This document shows positions 29,897 to 40,905 of a DNA stretch of 64,000 bases, one piece after another. The notes under the pieces are model-generated. The model did no database searches and was not told the DNA's origin. It worked only from the letters and a program-made list of their open reading frames with translations. Source of the DNA: Diploptera punctata (Eukaryota > Arthropoda > Insecta > Blattodea > Blaberidae); contig JASPKZ010005703.1 in the NCBI GenBank assembly GCA_030220185.1, positions 186,001-250,000 on the forward strand, given 5' to 3'. The position numbers and the translations under genes are program-made. Each line of letters opens with the position of its first letter. Within the stretch, counting starts at the first letter, position 1.

Positions 29897-30394
29897 CACC
29901 GTGTCCCATTCAAACCTCCCACATTTTAATTAATCATAACTCTCAAAGTATGCGGAATTATGAAATGGGGTTGGTATTAAAAGAAAGATAAGCTCAAAGA
30001 ATTTTTGTTTTCATTGTTGCAGTTAATTCATCTGTCGCATGTTGGACAATAATGATATAAAACCACGTTCGCCAGACATCACTGCACTGGACTTGTTCCT
30101 CTGTTTGCGACTCCAGTACAAGATCTTCATGATTTACGAACACGTATCCTTAACACAATTGCAACAGTACCAATGGACATGTTGGACAGAACATGACACG
30201 AAATAGAATACAGACTTGATATTGTTCCTGCTACTAATGGTGCACATATAGAGATGTTTTAGTGTGTGACAATGTGTGGCAATGAAAATTCTTTTGCGTT
30301 TCTGTTTCGTTTAATACCGGCCTCATTTCATAATTCCGCATACTTTGTTTATTATGAATAATTAAAATGTGGGAGGTTTGAATGGGACACTCTG
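29897..30394 (+). mobile_element. mariner-like MITE derived from a transposase gene, TA duplication
   Basis: TA at 29895-29896 and 30395-30396. Inverted ends are ~75 bp long, starting CACCGTGTCCCATTCAAACC and CAGAGTGTCCCATTCAAACC. The interior retains a transposase C-terminus: RSPDITALDLFLC, LHDLRTRILNTIATVPMDML and EYRLDIVPATNGAHIEMF. It is 498 bp and non-autonomous. Confidence 0.85.
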
Positions 30395-30519
30395 TACAAC
30401 CCTCACTATCCGCCATTAGCGCCGCGTCCCGCCTCACTCCGTGCTTAACTCATGAAGGATGTACAGTTGGCTGCCTTGCTGGATTATGCTTCGATATTTG
30501 TGCCTTGCACTATAAAACT

Positions 30520-30945
30520 AAAACTTTGAGGAGCACACAACTAACATTTTACAAAATTATGGCAGTGCCTGTCTTAACATGTGCAAGTAAAAATTGGACT
30601 CTTAACCGTTCAGACAGAAGGAAAATAGAAACTGCAGAAATGAAGTTCCTACGTTCAGTAGCGGGTGTGACAATTTTGGACAAGAAAATAAGTGAGGATA
30701 TTAGGAAGGACTTAAATATTTTTAATTTAACAAGTAGAATTGACAACATGAGAAACAGCTGGTATGAACGTGTTAAGGGAATGCCTACAGATAGAATCCC
30801 TCAGCTGTTACTAAAGTACAAACCAATAGGACATAGAAATGTTGGACGCCCATTTACTAAATGGGAGGATTCATTAAATCCCACTTGATGTGAAAACAGG
30901 TCAAAAGGCCTAATTTCATGAAGAAGAAGAAGAAGAAGAATACTA
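30520..30945 (+). mobile_element. LINE 3' part with (GAA)n tail
   Basis: The frame (up to 30888) reads MAVPVLTCASKNWTLNRSDR, then KIETAEMKFLRSVAGVTILD and NIFNLTSRIDNMRNSWYERV. It continues GMPTDRIPQLLLKYKPIGHR and NVGRPFTKWEDSLNPT-stop. The tail is 'catgaagaagaagaagaag'. This is one of the least decayed LINE ends here. Relatives are at 37303-37751 (-) and 43330-43960 (+). Confidence 0.85.
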
Positions 30946-31136
30946 TAAAACAGCAGCTTTTTTTTTTTTTTTTTTTTTGGACACGTCCTTGGTACATCAC
31001 AACGCTTCTCTGGGAGAAATTTCAAGGCAGGTTTCGACATGGTATGGTTGACTGTTCCCTTGTTAGTACATACTTTTAGCCACAAGGACATGGAACGCGT
31101 CGATTAGTTCTTAATAATTGCATGTTTTCTAATACC
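30946..31136. other. Poly(T) tract and unassigned DNA
   Basis: About 20 T at 30958-30978, then sequence with no recognised feature. Confidence 0.5.
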
Positions 31137-31275
31137 TAAGTAATGATGATTTGAGGAAAGTGAATTATACAGGAATGATTGGAAAATATTATTTCAGGAT
31201 AGGGGTGTGGATAGAGATTATATCTTCATGACCTTGAACCTCCGGGTTCGATGGTGACAGTGAGTTAGTTAATAG
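31137..31275 (+). mobile_element. RTE-like LINE, last 140 bp
   Basis: 'gatttgaggaaagtgaatta', 'tacaggaatgattggaaaat' and 'cgggttcgatggtgacagtg' followed by 'agttagttaa': the family end of 2775-3289. Confidence 0.75.
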
Positions 31276-31347
31276 ACACACTTAAAGATAGTATTTTATC
31301 AGAAATTGAAATAAAATGAAGAGAAACAAGAAAGTGTAACGGGTTGT

Positions 31348-31348
<1 letters not shown>

Positions 31349-31398
<50 letters not shown>

Positions 31399-31747
31399 TC
31401 CCGCGCCGTAGCCGAGCGGTTAAGGTAGGAAGCCTTGGCGCAGAGCTACGGGACTTGCGCTGGTTCGAGTCTCCATGGGGGAAGAAATTTTCTCATGGTA
31501 TTTCGGCTAGTATGGGACCGGTGCCCACCCAGCATCGTGAGGCAATTGGGTAGCTACAATAAGTAGCGGCTCCAGGTTGAGGAACCAGCTATAACGGCTG
31601 GGGGACTCGACATGCTAACCACATGTCACCCCTACCCTGGCTGTTGATCATCTACCTCTGTGATTGACACATGTGGATGTGAAGGGCCAGCAGCCGGCTG
31701 GTAAAAGGGCAACCGCTGAAAAGTGGAAAGACCCTCAATCGGATCGG

Positions 31748-31789
<42 letters not shown>

Positions 31790-31790
31790 T
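31349..31790 (+). mobile_element. SINE family 4 (tRNA-headed) inserted in (AAT)n
   Basis: AAT arrays occupy 31349-31396 and 31751-31790. Between them a head 'gccgtagccgagcggttaag' (class II, Ser/Leu-like A box) and B box 'tggttcgagtctcca' are followed by 'atttcggctagtatgggacc', 'gtcacccctaccctggctgt' and 'atctacctctgtgattgaca'. The AAT on both sides can be both target and tail. Copies on the minus strand: 39890-40213, 48535-48868 and three fragments. Confidence 0.85.
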
Positions 31791-31837
31791 AATTATTATC
31801 ATTATGTAATTTATAGCCTACGTGTGTATATTATCAT

Positions 31838-31965
31838 CATCATCATCATGCATGCCAGTATTAGACCATGTGGCCTGTTACGGCCTCAAAGAGTAATTTT
31901 CCACCCAGCGCTTTTTTGGACGTCCCAGCGATAGTTTGCCTTGGGGACAGTAACGAAGCATGGCT
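31838..31965 (-). mobile_element. LINE 3' end fragment with (GAT)n tail
   Basis: The minus strand reads KLSLGRPKKALGGK, then a stop-rich end 'cgtaacaggccacatggtct' and (ATG)n. Confidence 0.55.
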
Positions 31966-31975
31966 TACGTGTGTA

Positions 31976-32020
31976 TATAAATAAATAAATAAATAAATAA
32001 ATAAATATATATATATATAT
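31976..32020. repeat. (AATA)n then (TA)n microsatellite
   Basis: About eight AATA units followed by six TA units. Confidence 0.9.
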
Positions 32021-32037
32021 TTATTTAATACATGGGG

Positions 32038-32312
32038 GCATGCCTTAGAGTAGTTGGTTAAGGCAATGGAACGTCACAAGTTCAAGTCTCGATAGGGGTC
32101 AGGATTTTTAAACTGGTCTAAACATTCTGGCGACTGGGATCGATTCAGTCTCTAACGGAGATAAGTATTAGAGGTATGTTCTGGAAATAAAGTTCCATAG
32201 ACTGAAATGACAACTCGGCTCATATCTCCGCACTGATTATCTAGAATTGTGGGAGAGTTAACCTCCTATATTCCAGGGACTCCTAAGACGTGTAGTGGGA
32301 TCACTTTAGACA
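32038..32312 (+). mobile_element. SINE family 3 copy
   Basis: Head 'catgccttagagtagttggt', B box 'agttcaagtctcgat', body 'aggatttttaaactggtcta' and tail 'gacgtgtagtgggatcactt'. It is more diverged than 21660-21974. Confidence 0.75.
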
Positions 32313-32464
32313 TACACACACACACACTATATATATATATATAAACCACTTTTAAAAGATGGAGAGAATATATGTATAGAGAATATATGTCTGTACACCC
32401 GAGGAAGAATGTAAGAAATGGGGTTTGAGAAATAAATTAGAATAAAATATTTTTTTAATTATTT

Positions 32465-32511
32465 ATAATAATAATAATATAATAATAATAATAATGATAA
32501 TGACGATAATG

Positions 32512-32585
<74 letters not shown>
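32465..32585. repeat. (AAT)n microsatellite
   Basis: Long array with TGA/TGACGA interruptions near 32500. Apparent poly-Tyr or poly-Leu frames on the minus strand are artefacts of this array. Confidence 0.95.
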
Positions 32586-32586
<1 letters not shown>

Positions 32587-34167
32587 TGTAGAAAAGTCGA
32601 TCTCTGACCGTGAGATGCGAACTTGAAATGTTTGCATTGTGTAGAAACATGAAGGAGCTGAGTTTAGCTATTAATCACAACTGACTTCCGTAATAAAAAA
32701 TGAAGCAGACGCCAATACATAGCGGGAAGAGTAAACATTACAAGCTGTCCATACGTAAACCGTACGCGTACAACCACGTCAAGTGTCAAAACCTCCTCTT
32801 CCCACCGTTTCTCCCTCTCATTCTCACAAAACTTATTGCAGTGGCGATCTTGATTATAGGGTGCAAGACCAAATACCCTAATATTTTGTATGGACTGATC
32901 AATTTCTATCTTTTACCTAACTTTAAATTTAACTTCTCCATTTATAGTTATATTTACGTGCTCCTCGCTGGCACACCTTACGGGAATATGACCTGTTTGA
33001 TGATATTACTTCATTGACAACACACGGATAAGAAAAGCCTCCCCAGATAAACTATAATTCAGGATAAATACACTAGTTACCATATCCACAATTTAACACA
33101 ATAAATACCATAACAGAAAACTGTCTATAGATTATTAGTTTTATTAATCGAAAATGTTAATAATATCGTATAAAGTAGGCCTACTTGTAATAATAACAGT
33201 ATAATTATACACTTTTAATGTCGGTAATCAATTTTTAATTATTTACCTTTTTATTGAGTAATGTATGTTGCCTAATTTAATGTGCATTCAAACTTCTAAA
33301 TTACGGACGCCTATGGGGAAATAAAAATGTCCGCTATTAAGAAGTGTCTGCTATACAGAAAAAAAAATAAAAATACAGTACAGTACAATATGCAGCAGTG
33401 TGTTAGAAAGAAAATTACAGTACATGTGTAAATTAGTTAACATTTTTATTTATTTTAGTACGTAAAACTGTGAATGGTACAGTATTAGTGTGTAGGCCTA
33501 CAGTTGCACATTATTGTATGTATAGCATGTCTAAACAAATTACTACAGCAATTTACAGTACTGTACTTTACAAATTTAGGCTAAACGATTTAATTCTTGA
33601 AGGGTGGCTTGAAATAATTCTGTTTTTTTTTCTGGACAAGAGAGCCATCTAGAACTGTCTTCCGAATAAATATATGTTTCGATCGCAGACGTTAAATAGA
33701 GCCCCTCATCATAATTTCTTATTAAAAAGTGATGTTTCAATTTCCTTACCTTATCGACCACATTGATGATCTCTACTTTTCCATTCTGTGTTGATCGTTC
33801 TTGTAATATTTCAGAAAGACGTAGCTTTATCTTTTAAAGATATAAACAGTATTCAGATTAACATGAGACTCATAAAAAACAATCAATTAGTATGCTCTGT
33901 TACATTTATTTTAGTTTTTGACATTCAATAATTGATATATTTTAGGAAGTATTTTTAATATTTTACATTTTAATCCATTTTAAAGGCTTGAATAACCTTT
34001 CTAATTCACTAATCCATATTTAAACAATTTCCTTTATTTTTTCTAATATTTCAACAAAATTGGCTTAGCACAACTGAGTAAACTTATCTCTCCTAAATAG
34101 TGAGAAAATGGACTTCCCTACACCCCAATAGTTCCATTATTATTAACTCCTACCAGGGAACACTACC
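32586..34167. other. Long stretch without supported gene
   Basis: Mostly AT-rich. 'gtccgctattaagaagtgtc' and 'tgctatacag' at 33328-33358 look like a pogo/Tigger-type terminus, but only one side is visible. No exon-like frame. Confidence 0.3.
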
Positions 34168-34258
34168 TAGCCACTGAAGATGCCCTCCGCAATCGAGGGA
34201 GAATGTCTGGAAGAAACACCAATCTTGGACCACGGCCACATAGCCCGAAATCTCTTAA
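34168..34258 (+). mobile_element. Truncated arm of an FB3-type foldback element
   Basis: 'gccactgaagatgccctccg' then 'aatcgagggagaatgtctgg' and 'accacggccacatagcccg' match the right arm of FB3 (11707-11795). The hairpin CCCTC/GAGGG and stem I CCA/TGG are kept, but GAAAC has become GAATG. Confidence 0.75.
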
Positions 34259-35119
34259 TATTATGAATGAAAATCTTCTTCTTTCGTAGTAAGACGAACT
34301 GTTAAAACGACTTTGATATATATTATATGTAAAGAAAGAGAACATTATTTTAAAAAGTAGAATGGATGACTGACAAGGCAGAAGGCTTGAATACACCACT
34401 GGTGGATGTGAAGGCTCATATAATACGCCACTGTTGAAACAAAAAATTCATGTCAGGCAAGAGAGGGGTGGCACAGTGTGTGAACCTACCCATCACTGTT
34501 ATCAGTGCTGATGGTCTGTGCAGATGGCAGGAATAAATTGTGAGCCAAGCAAGTTTGTAAGAAAAAGAATAACTCCAGCCAGTACCAGAAGATAGCGTAT
34601 CTATCTCCTCCTTTATTTATAAAATAAAGTATAGGAGAAGGAATTGAGCTCAAAGTTTTCATGCTCTGCCATTGCCTTATCTTTCAAGCCAAAACTTTTA
34701 AACTTCCCTATGAATAAACACACTCTAGCTTGTTACTCTCTCTCTCTCCCTCCCTACAATTATGGGGAGGAGGGAGATTTTTTAAGCCCTGTCAGAGGAT
34801 ACCAAAATGTCTGGTCATCAAGTTTTATCTTGATGTTTTAAGTTTTATATAAATATTGACAAGACAAAGCTGCCCTCTAGGCTACAGATCATGTCTACTT
34901 GTATGCTATTTTGTGACGTTATACAAAGTGTTCCAGAGATGGTTAGTATCTTGCAAGTGGTAGGCGTTCCTAGTAAATAACTACGTTATTTTCACATAAG
35001 TAATGGTACTGTAATATACAGTTGATCGCATTACTGTCCCATGCTTTATTTTTTAACAGTTTTACAAACTGTTTTTGTAATTTGACATCGAATTAAGAGT
35101 AATTTCAAATTCTTTGTTT
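34259..35119. other. No supported feature
   Basis: 'acaaagtgttccagagatgg' near 34925 resembles a mariner-type terminus without partner. Otherwise nothing recognised. Confidence 0.3.
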
Positions 35120-35710
35120 CTTTCTTCTTCTTAGTTTACCCTGTAGGCACTATTATATAACTCTCGATCCCAGGCCTCGCTGTAATACGACATATCATCA
35201 TCCTAAGGCGCGACAACTTCAAAAGTGAAAGTTTTGACCTTCTCAACAATCCTCCTCCATGCCAATCTGTCTCTTGCCATATTCAAAATAGTCACTTTCA
35301 TTTTCTTTTGATCGTTCATTGTGTCATCCTCCCATCTGATCGTCGGTCTTCCAACAGCTCTGTCTCCTATAGGTTTCTATTTGTAGAATTTCTACACAGT
35401 TTATGATCATCCATTCTTATCAAAAGTCCAAGCCAACCAATTCTAAGAGATCTTATATGGATTACTATATTCTGATTTTTTATTAATTTGTTTAGTTCGT
35501 TATTTGTTTTGATTCTCCAACAGTTATCAGTTCCTCTATTCGGTCACAAAATATTCTTCTTAATTTTTTTCTTTAAAAAATTAATGATTTCTGTTTTATT
35601 GTTTCTTTTAGGACCCAAGTTTCACTAGCATTTGTAGCTAATGGTCTAATGAGTGTTTTGTATAACCTCATTTTTGCAGTTTTTGATATCAATTTGTTTT
35701 AAATAATATT
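35120..35710 (-). mobile_element. LINE 3' part
   Basis: The minus strand reads RAVGRPTIRWEDDTMNDQKK, then NMARDRLAWRRIVEKVKTFT and FEVVAP with the 'gatgatgat' spacer, then EAWDRELYNSAYRVN. Upstream, YTKHSLDH and LGS(W)KK remain in shifted frames. A LINE ORF2 C-terminus with several indels; the 3' tail is GAA-rich. Confidence 0.75.
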
Positions 35711-35849
35711 CTATTTGCTAATGACATATATTATTATTTAGTCCGGTTTACAATGTTTTCACATCTTCTCACAGCGAAATACTAATACAATACAATCAGT
35801 CACATAACAAATATAAAGAAAGTAATTATATATGGCACGAATCGCTGTG

Positions 35850-36295
35850 AATCAATTCATTCAGCCTATCCATTGATCTTCTCTTAGATCCCTGCTCTCC
35901 ATTGCTTCCCAGATATCCTTCTCCCATGTTGTCCGTGGTCTTCCTTTCATTCGTCGTCTTGATGGAATCCATTCATGAGCCAACCTTGGTAACCTCTCTT
36001 CAGCCATTCTCATTAGATGTACATACTATATGAGTTGTCTTAGAGATATCTTCGATACCGTAATATTTTTTAATTCCCATTTTTTGTCTTATTGTATTAT
36101 TTGATATTCTATCTCTTCGGGATATTCTTGCTGACCGTCTGGTTAAAATCCATTTCCATAGCCAAAAGCTTATTTTTTGAAAACATTAAGTTGCTAAGGT
36201 TCTGAACCATATAAAACAGTGCTTCTGACAATTGATTTATAAATTTGATTTTTTGTTTCTCTTTTTAATTGTTTGTCCCATAATATAGAATTAAG
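35850..36295 (-). mobile_element. LINE 3' part
   Basis: Across two frames it reads RETKNQIYKSIVRSTVLYGS, then VSKISLRQLI and MRMAEERLPRLAHEWIPSRR, ending RMKGRPRTTWEKDIWEAMES. It is a different family from the neighbour at 35120. The 3' tail has eroded. Confidence 0.75.
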
Positions 36296-36379
36296 AAATA
36301 CGACATATAAGGAGATGATTTTAAATTCTTGATACATACGTAATTTCGGATTATATAAGGGCATGAAGGGCCTCTCTGG

Positions 36380-36655
36380 AGAGATGATCAGGTGAATGCC
36401 AAGGACACCTTCCAGAGAACACCAACATTAATACAAAACATACTGTTCGCTCACACAATCATTCTAAATAATGCCAATATGATAGAGTTATTCTGGTGGC
36501 CAAATAGTGTTATGGGACTATTTGGACCTTAAAGTTTCCCGACATTTATTTTACAGGTGAGGAGAAAAAATAGTACTCAGGAAATTTGTCTCGACCAGAT
36601 CGAATCCGTGTTCACTGCGTTCGTGACGTTATCCCTGAGATCATAGCAATGGACA
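36380..36655 (-). mobile_element. SINE family 2b copy
   Basis: 'gtccattgctatgatctcag' and B box 'cggattcgatctggtcga' on the minus strand, followed by the core 'cacctgtaaaataaatgtc' and 'taaggtccaaatagtcccat'. Compare 58110-58410. Confidence 0.65.
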
Positions 36656-36689
36656 AGTATAATAATGTAAGAACTAAGCTAATCTCCTT

Positions 36690-37050
36690 GGCTCGACGGG
36701 CTAGAATGTCTTTGCTTTTCAGCCGACTGCTGCCTTCACATCCACATGGGATAGTCGCTCTTCCACTAGTATAGGAGTGATATGTGGTCAACATGTTGAC
36801 TTCATCAGCTTAGAGTTACTAATGATTTAGCTTTCAAAATTCCTCATAATATGATAGGACACCGGTCTTAAATTGTTCTAATCTTTCTCCATGGCGCGAT
36901 AGGCCTGCGAGGCCTTTGGGATACCAGACGAGTGTTAGCTAACCGCTATATGTGTTAATCACAGAACATCCAGCCAGTATAAGGGTGACATGTGGTCAGC
37001 ATGTCGAACCTCCGGGCTTTATAGGTGTTTTACGCAACCTGCCTTTTAAT
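36690..37050 (-). mobile_element. Two SINE family 4 3' fragments
   Basis: 36690-36800 ('ctgctgccttcacatccaca', 'gtgatatgtggtcaacatg') and 36885-37050 ('ggcgcgataggcctgcgagg', 'gtgacatgtggtcagcatgt') both match the 3' half of SINE4. Neither has a head. Confidence 0.6.
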
Positions 37051-37090
37051 ATTTACTAAAGTAGCCTAATTTGTGCTAAAACTGACCAAA

Positions 37091-37091
<1 letters not shown>

Positions 37092-37131
<40 letters not shown>
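37092..37131. repeat. (ATT)n microsatellite
   Basis: About 13 ATT units. Confidence 0.95.
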
Positions 37132-37132
<1 letters not shown>

Positions 37133-37139
37133 GTGTGTT

Positions 37140-37810
37140 AACTAGAATGTTAGGAAATATAATATTAGAAACCAGGTTATAAAAGAGAAAATGGAAACTA
37201 CAAAGGATATTTCTGAATAGATAGAAGAAACGTAGGTATTTACTATGAAAACCATCAGGAAAGAAGAGGATAAGAAGGCCGTAAGCTACATGGCTAGAGC
37301 ATAATCTTCTTCTTCTACGTCATGGAATTAGGCCACAGACCTGTTTACACATCAAAAGACCGTTTCCCTCCATCTAGTTATGGGGCGCCCAATACTACTT
37401 CCTTTAGGTTAGTAGTGAAGAAAAAATTCTGGGAGTCTATTGAGTGTCATTCTTTTTGCATGTTGAAGCCAATTAGATCTTGAATTTTGAACTTTATCTA
37501 TAACACTGTACATGTTTAATTCGGTCCTTATTTCTTCATTATATTTCTTATCTAACAATGCACAGCCTGCTACTCAACGTAAGAATTTTATTTGGGCTAC
37601 TTCTATTTTCCTTTTATCTGATCAATTAAGTATCCAATTTTCACAAGCATATGTTAACATAGGTACTGCCATTGTTATATAGAATTTCAATTGTGTAATT
37701 TTTAATGTTTTACTTTTTTAGAGTTCTTCTTAATGTTCAGAACATATAAAACTAGAGCATGATATTAACAGCAATATGTGAATAAGATGTCGGGAGACAG
37801 CAAGGAGTGA
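37140..37810 (+). mobile_element. LINE 3' end interrupted by another LINE
   Basis: The plus strand reads KPSGKKRIRRP, a stop, ATWLEH up to 37302 and resumes at 37761 with DINSNM, so the frame is rejoined once the insert and one duplication copy are removed. A decayed family with GKPSGKKR-GRP..TWLEH pattern. Confidence 0.6.
37303..37751 (-). mobile_element. LINE 3' part, exact 9 bp duplication
   Basis: CTAGAGCAT lies at 37294-37302 and 37752-37760. The minus strand reads KITQLKFYITMAVPMLTYAC, then KFLR-VAGCALLDKKYNEEI and RLPEFFLHY, and SSIGRPITRWRETVF. It ends in 'gtagaagaagaag'. It is a relative of 30520-30945. Stops show it is inactive. Confidence 0.8.
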
Positions 37811-37854
37811 ATAACTTATTGAGGAAACCTGTGTCCCCACAGAAATATGCATAT

Positions 37855-38228
37855 GATGGACTATTGGTCATGATCTTTGGCTGTGGTCCCGAGGGTCACG
37901 GGTTCAAACCCGGTCAGGGTCGATCGATTTTTTAGGATGGAAAAATCCAAGGAGCAAATCCTCCGGCAGAGACTTTAAACCGTGGGTCCCGAGTCTGGAG
38001 ATTTTCAGGCTCGTAAAAATCCTTAAACCTAAATAAAATGGCCTCTAAGCAAAATTTACCGAACTTTCCCATCCTAGTCCTACCTTGGTTTCCTAAATGT
38101 CACTATGAGGTGGAACGCTGATCCGGGCCAGTCAATGACATCTATCGGAAAACAAGTGTAACTAAATTAGTATGGTTAAATATCTGCCCTGTAGGGGAGA
38201 GCGTCTCTTAGAGAAACAAGGGTTTACA
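37855..38228 (+). mobile_element. SINE family 1 copy, head truncated
   Basis: From 'gtcccgagggtcacgggttc' (B box) through 'ggagattttcaggctcgtaa' and 'aacgctgatccgggccagtc' to 'agagaaacaagggtttacat'. Confidence 0.8.
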
Positions 38229-38744
38229 TGAAAATAATTAATATCATTATTGTTACTTACGTTATATAACTGTAGAAGTAATTAAACGTGATTAACCAAT
38301 GGGAAGGTGGAATATGATCAGTCATCTAACAGTTCAGATTTACTGCACATGTGTTGATGATATTAAACACAATACAAATCATGGCAATATCTACAGTATT
38401 GTTCGAAAGTACCGTGAAGATCAGCTCTGGAGGCACGGAGCGAGAGAGATTCTTACTAAAGATAAATGTAGGTTTAACGATATATTCTGATCACTTATCA
38501 AAGTCACGTACATATCTTTATCAACTATAATGGTTTTGTCTTAACACACCAGTCAATCTGAAGAATGTGGCCAACGCAACCTCATGTATAAAATGACTTT
38601 CCACAATCACTCATTCTCACATTATGTATGGTTTATACCACGTGATATATTCGATTTTAGTTTTTTTTACACTGGCTTTCTTCTAAAATTGAACAATGAC
38701 GACAAACTACATACAGCCTATGGATTAGTATTATTAGTATTATT
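38229..38744. other. No supported gene
   Basis: A 63-codon frame (38299-38490) is open but I recognise no domain in it. Confidence 0.3.
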
Positions 38745-39660
38745 ACTATTATTGGAAAATGTGTATCAGAAGAAATTAAAATTAAAAAAGGCCTTGGTCA
38801 AGGTTGTAGCATATCACCCGCATTATTAAATATATTTAGACATAAAGCACTGTCAAAATGGAGCAAAAAATGTTCAGAAATGAGAGTATTAATCGGAGAT
38901 GAATTAATAGATACAATATATACTCTGTTAATTGCGGATGACCGGTTAATAATTGCTCAAGAATATGAAGACATGGAGTTTATGTTCAAACTGGGGTTTG
39001 AAAATAAATTTAGAAAAAAAAAACATTTTATATGGGATGTGGAGCAGAAATCGAATATTTAATATTAGAAGAAGAGAAGGAATATATTAGAGGATGTGAA
39101 GAATATGAGTATTTGGGGATAAAAGTAGATAAAGAGTATAGGCAAGAAAGTGATATTAAGAATAGAATAAATAAAGGTAGAGCAATAACAGCAATGCTAA
39201 ATGATGTACTATGGAACAGACATACAGCCAGGAAAAATAAGTTACAAATATACAGTTCAATGAGCTGAAGTTTGGAAATTCGACAAAAACTGAGAACAAA
39301 AACTTATGTCGATGGAATGGATTTCTTGAGGAGAGCAGCAAGATGTTCAAAATTATAAAAAATAAGAAATACTGTCATACGAGAAAAAATGAATATTAGA
39401 TATTCAATAGTAGATTATATAAGATATAAGCAATTAAATTGTATGGCCACGTACGACGAATCCAAGAAGAAAGGTTACCCAGGAAAACAATGGAATGGTG
39501 TCCACCTGGAAGAAGAAGGAAAGGAAGACCTCGAATCTCGTGGATGCAAGAAATAAGAACTGGAATGAGAACAAAAGGACTGGGGGACATGGAGTGGATG
39601 GATAGGGATGAATGGAGAATGAAAGTAAAACTTTAGGCACAGAAAAATCGATAAACATTG
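38745..39660 (+). mobile_element. LINE with palm and C-terminal region, (AATA/AAT)n tail
   Basis: It reads VSEEIKIKKGLGQGCSISPA, then LLNIF (motif B), LLIADDRLIIAQEYEDMEFM (motif C changed from YADD to IADD) and EYEYLGIKVDKEYRQESDIK. It continues GRAITAMLNDVLWNRHTARK, EMDFLRRAARCSKI-like residues, and MYGHVRRIQEERLPRKTMEW. It ends GRRRKGRPRISWMQEIRTGM. About four frame changes break it. Its relative at 54195-55470 shows the same order of motifs. Confidence 0.85.
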
Positions 39661-39664
39661 AAAA

Positions 39665-39672
39665 TCTGTATA

Positions 39673-39703
<31 letters not shown>

Positions 39704-39714
39704 TAATAATAATA

Positions 39715-39765
<51 letters not shown>
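39665..39765. repeat. (AAT)n-(ATT)n inverted microsatellite
   Basis: AATA/AAT units switch at ~39716 to ATT units, forming an inverted array. The first part is the tail of the preceding LINE. A further (ATT)n lies at 39840-39875. Confidence 0.9.
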
Positions 39766-39767
<2 letters not shown>

Positions 39768-39839
39768 GAAGAAAAATCATTGGTGCCAGAAAAATGTATA
39801 ACAATTGTTAAAACCGGAAATATATATATATAGGCTATA

Positions 39840-39876
<37 letters not shown>

Positions 39877-39889
39877 ATAACTCCATGAG

Positions 39890-40213
39890 GTGACGAACTA
39901 GAACATATTTGATCTACCAGCCGCCTGCTGCCCTAACATCCACATGCGTTAAACACTGAGATGGACGATAATACAGGCAGTCGGTATAGAAATGAGAGAT
40001 GGCCACCATGACAGTTATAGCTAGTTTTCTCAACGTGGTGCAGTTACTCATTGAACTGCCCAAGTTCTTCAGGTAGCTAATTGGACATCCGTTGTATACT
40101 GACTGAAATTCCATGAGCAAATTTATTTCCCCATGGGTTTTCCAACCAGCGAAAGTCCCGCAGATCTATGTCAAGGCACGATGCCTTAAACTGCTCGGCA
40201 ACGGCGCGGGACA
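39890..40213 (-). mobile_element. SINE family 4 copy
   Basis: On the minus strand it begins 'tgtcccgcgccgttgccgag' with an A box, has 'actttcgctggttgg' at the B-box position, then 'aaatttgctcatggaatttc'. It ends with 'catgtggatgttagggcag'. Confidence 0.75.
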
Positions 40214-40227
40214 TATTATTATGTCAG

Positions 40228-40512
40228 TGAGTAACGAATGATTAGATCATTACTTCTTACAGACATCTCGTAGGCAACTAGATTATTACCAGTATGGTAA
40301 AGCCGATTACAATTTGCTACAAGGCCCTGATTTTTGGCTTGAAGTTCTTTTAAGAGCCCGAAAATCTTCAGACTCGGGGACTCACAGCTTAAAGTCTCTA
40401 GAGAAGGACGTGTTCCTTCAACTTTTTCATCCTAAAATCCACAGGCACAAGCCGGATTCAAACCCGCGACCCTTAGGACCACAGGCCAATGCATACAAGT
40501 ACTAACCCCGTC
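40228..40512 (-). mobile_element. SINE family 1 copy
   Basis: Minus-strand B box 'cgcgggtttgaatccggctt', body 'gaagattttcgggctcttaa' and 'actggtaataatctagttgc'. The 3' end is truncated. Confidence 0.75.
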
Positions 40513-40734
40513 CAACTGGCGTTTTCATCATAGTAGGCAATGGCCTTTGACACTACCAGTAACACTGAGCAACAAAAAAGAAACTTTTGTGATTCTGATA
40601 GTATTTTTTCTCCTGAATCGGGTTTTCTCCATCACGCAAGGTTTCCAAGAGACAGTTTTTTTATAATTTCAAACACTTTAATATTTTCTACATTCGTAGC
40701 TACACAATATTCGAACATTCGGTCTCACCTAGAA

Positions 40735-40905
40735 AGTAAGAAATGACGATTTTCTGCTATATTTCGCCTGTGGAACATCCCTCTTGATGGTCCAACAATA
40801 ATCGGCCATCATATTAGGATTCCATTTGAATTGATATATTTTTTCCATAGATGATATCTCCTGATGAAAGTGTTCCCCGTGCTCATCGCTCAATGGACAA
40901 ATGGA
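40735..40905 (-). pseudogene. Protein remnant of an arthropod repeat-associated family
   Basis: One minus frame reads EHGEHFHQEISSMEKIYQFK, then WNPNMMADYCWTIKRDVPQA and KYSRKS. I remember this H-G-E-x-F-H-Q..ME..YQ..W.P.MMADYCW.LKRD pattern from many near-identical predicted proteins in arthropod genomes, which suggests a transposon-borne gene. Function unknown. Only ~55 residues survive here. Confidence 0.4.

Noticed and set aside
30549..30749. Minus-strand frame opposite a LINE C-terminus
   Set aside because: It is the antisense shadow of the readable LINE frame (MAVPVLTCASKNW and onward). The same holds for many minus frames over LINE ends, e.g. 39434, 53386 and 29010.
32455..32650. Open frames of poly-Tyr and poly-Leu on the minus strand
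   Set aside because: They are translations of the (AAT)n microsatellite. The same applies to poly-Asn/Ile frames at 31344, 39475 and 47532, poly-Ser/Leu at 29615, and YIYIYI frames at 4978 and 12976.
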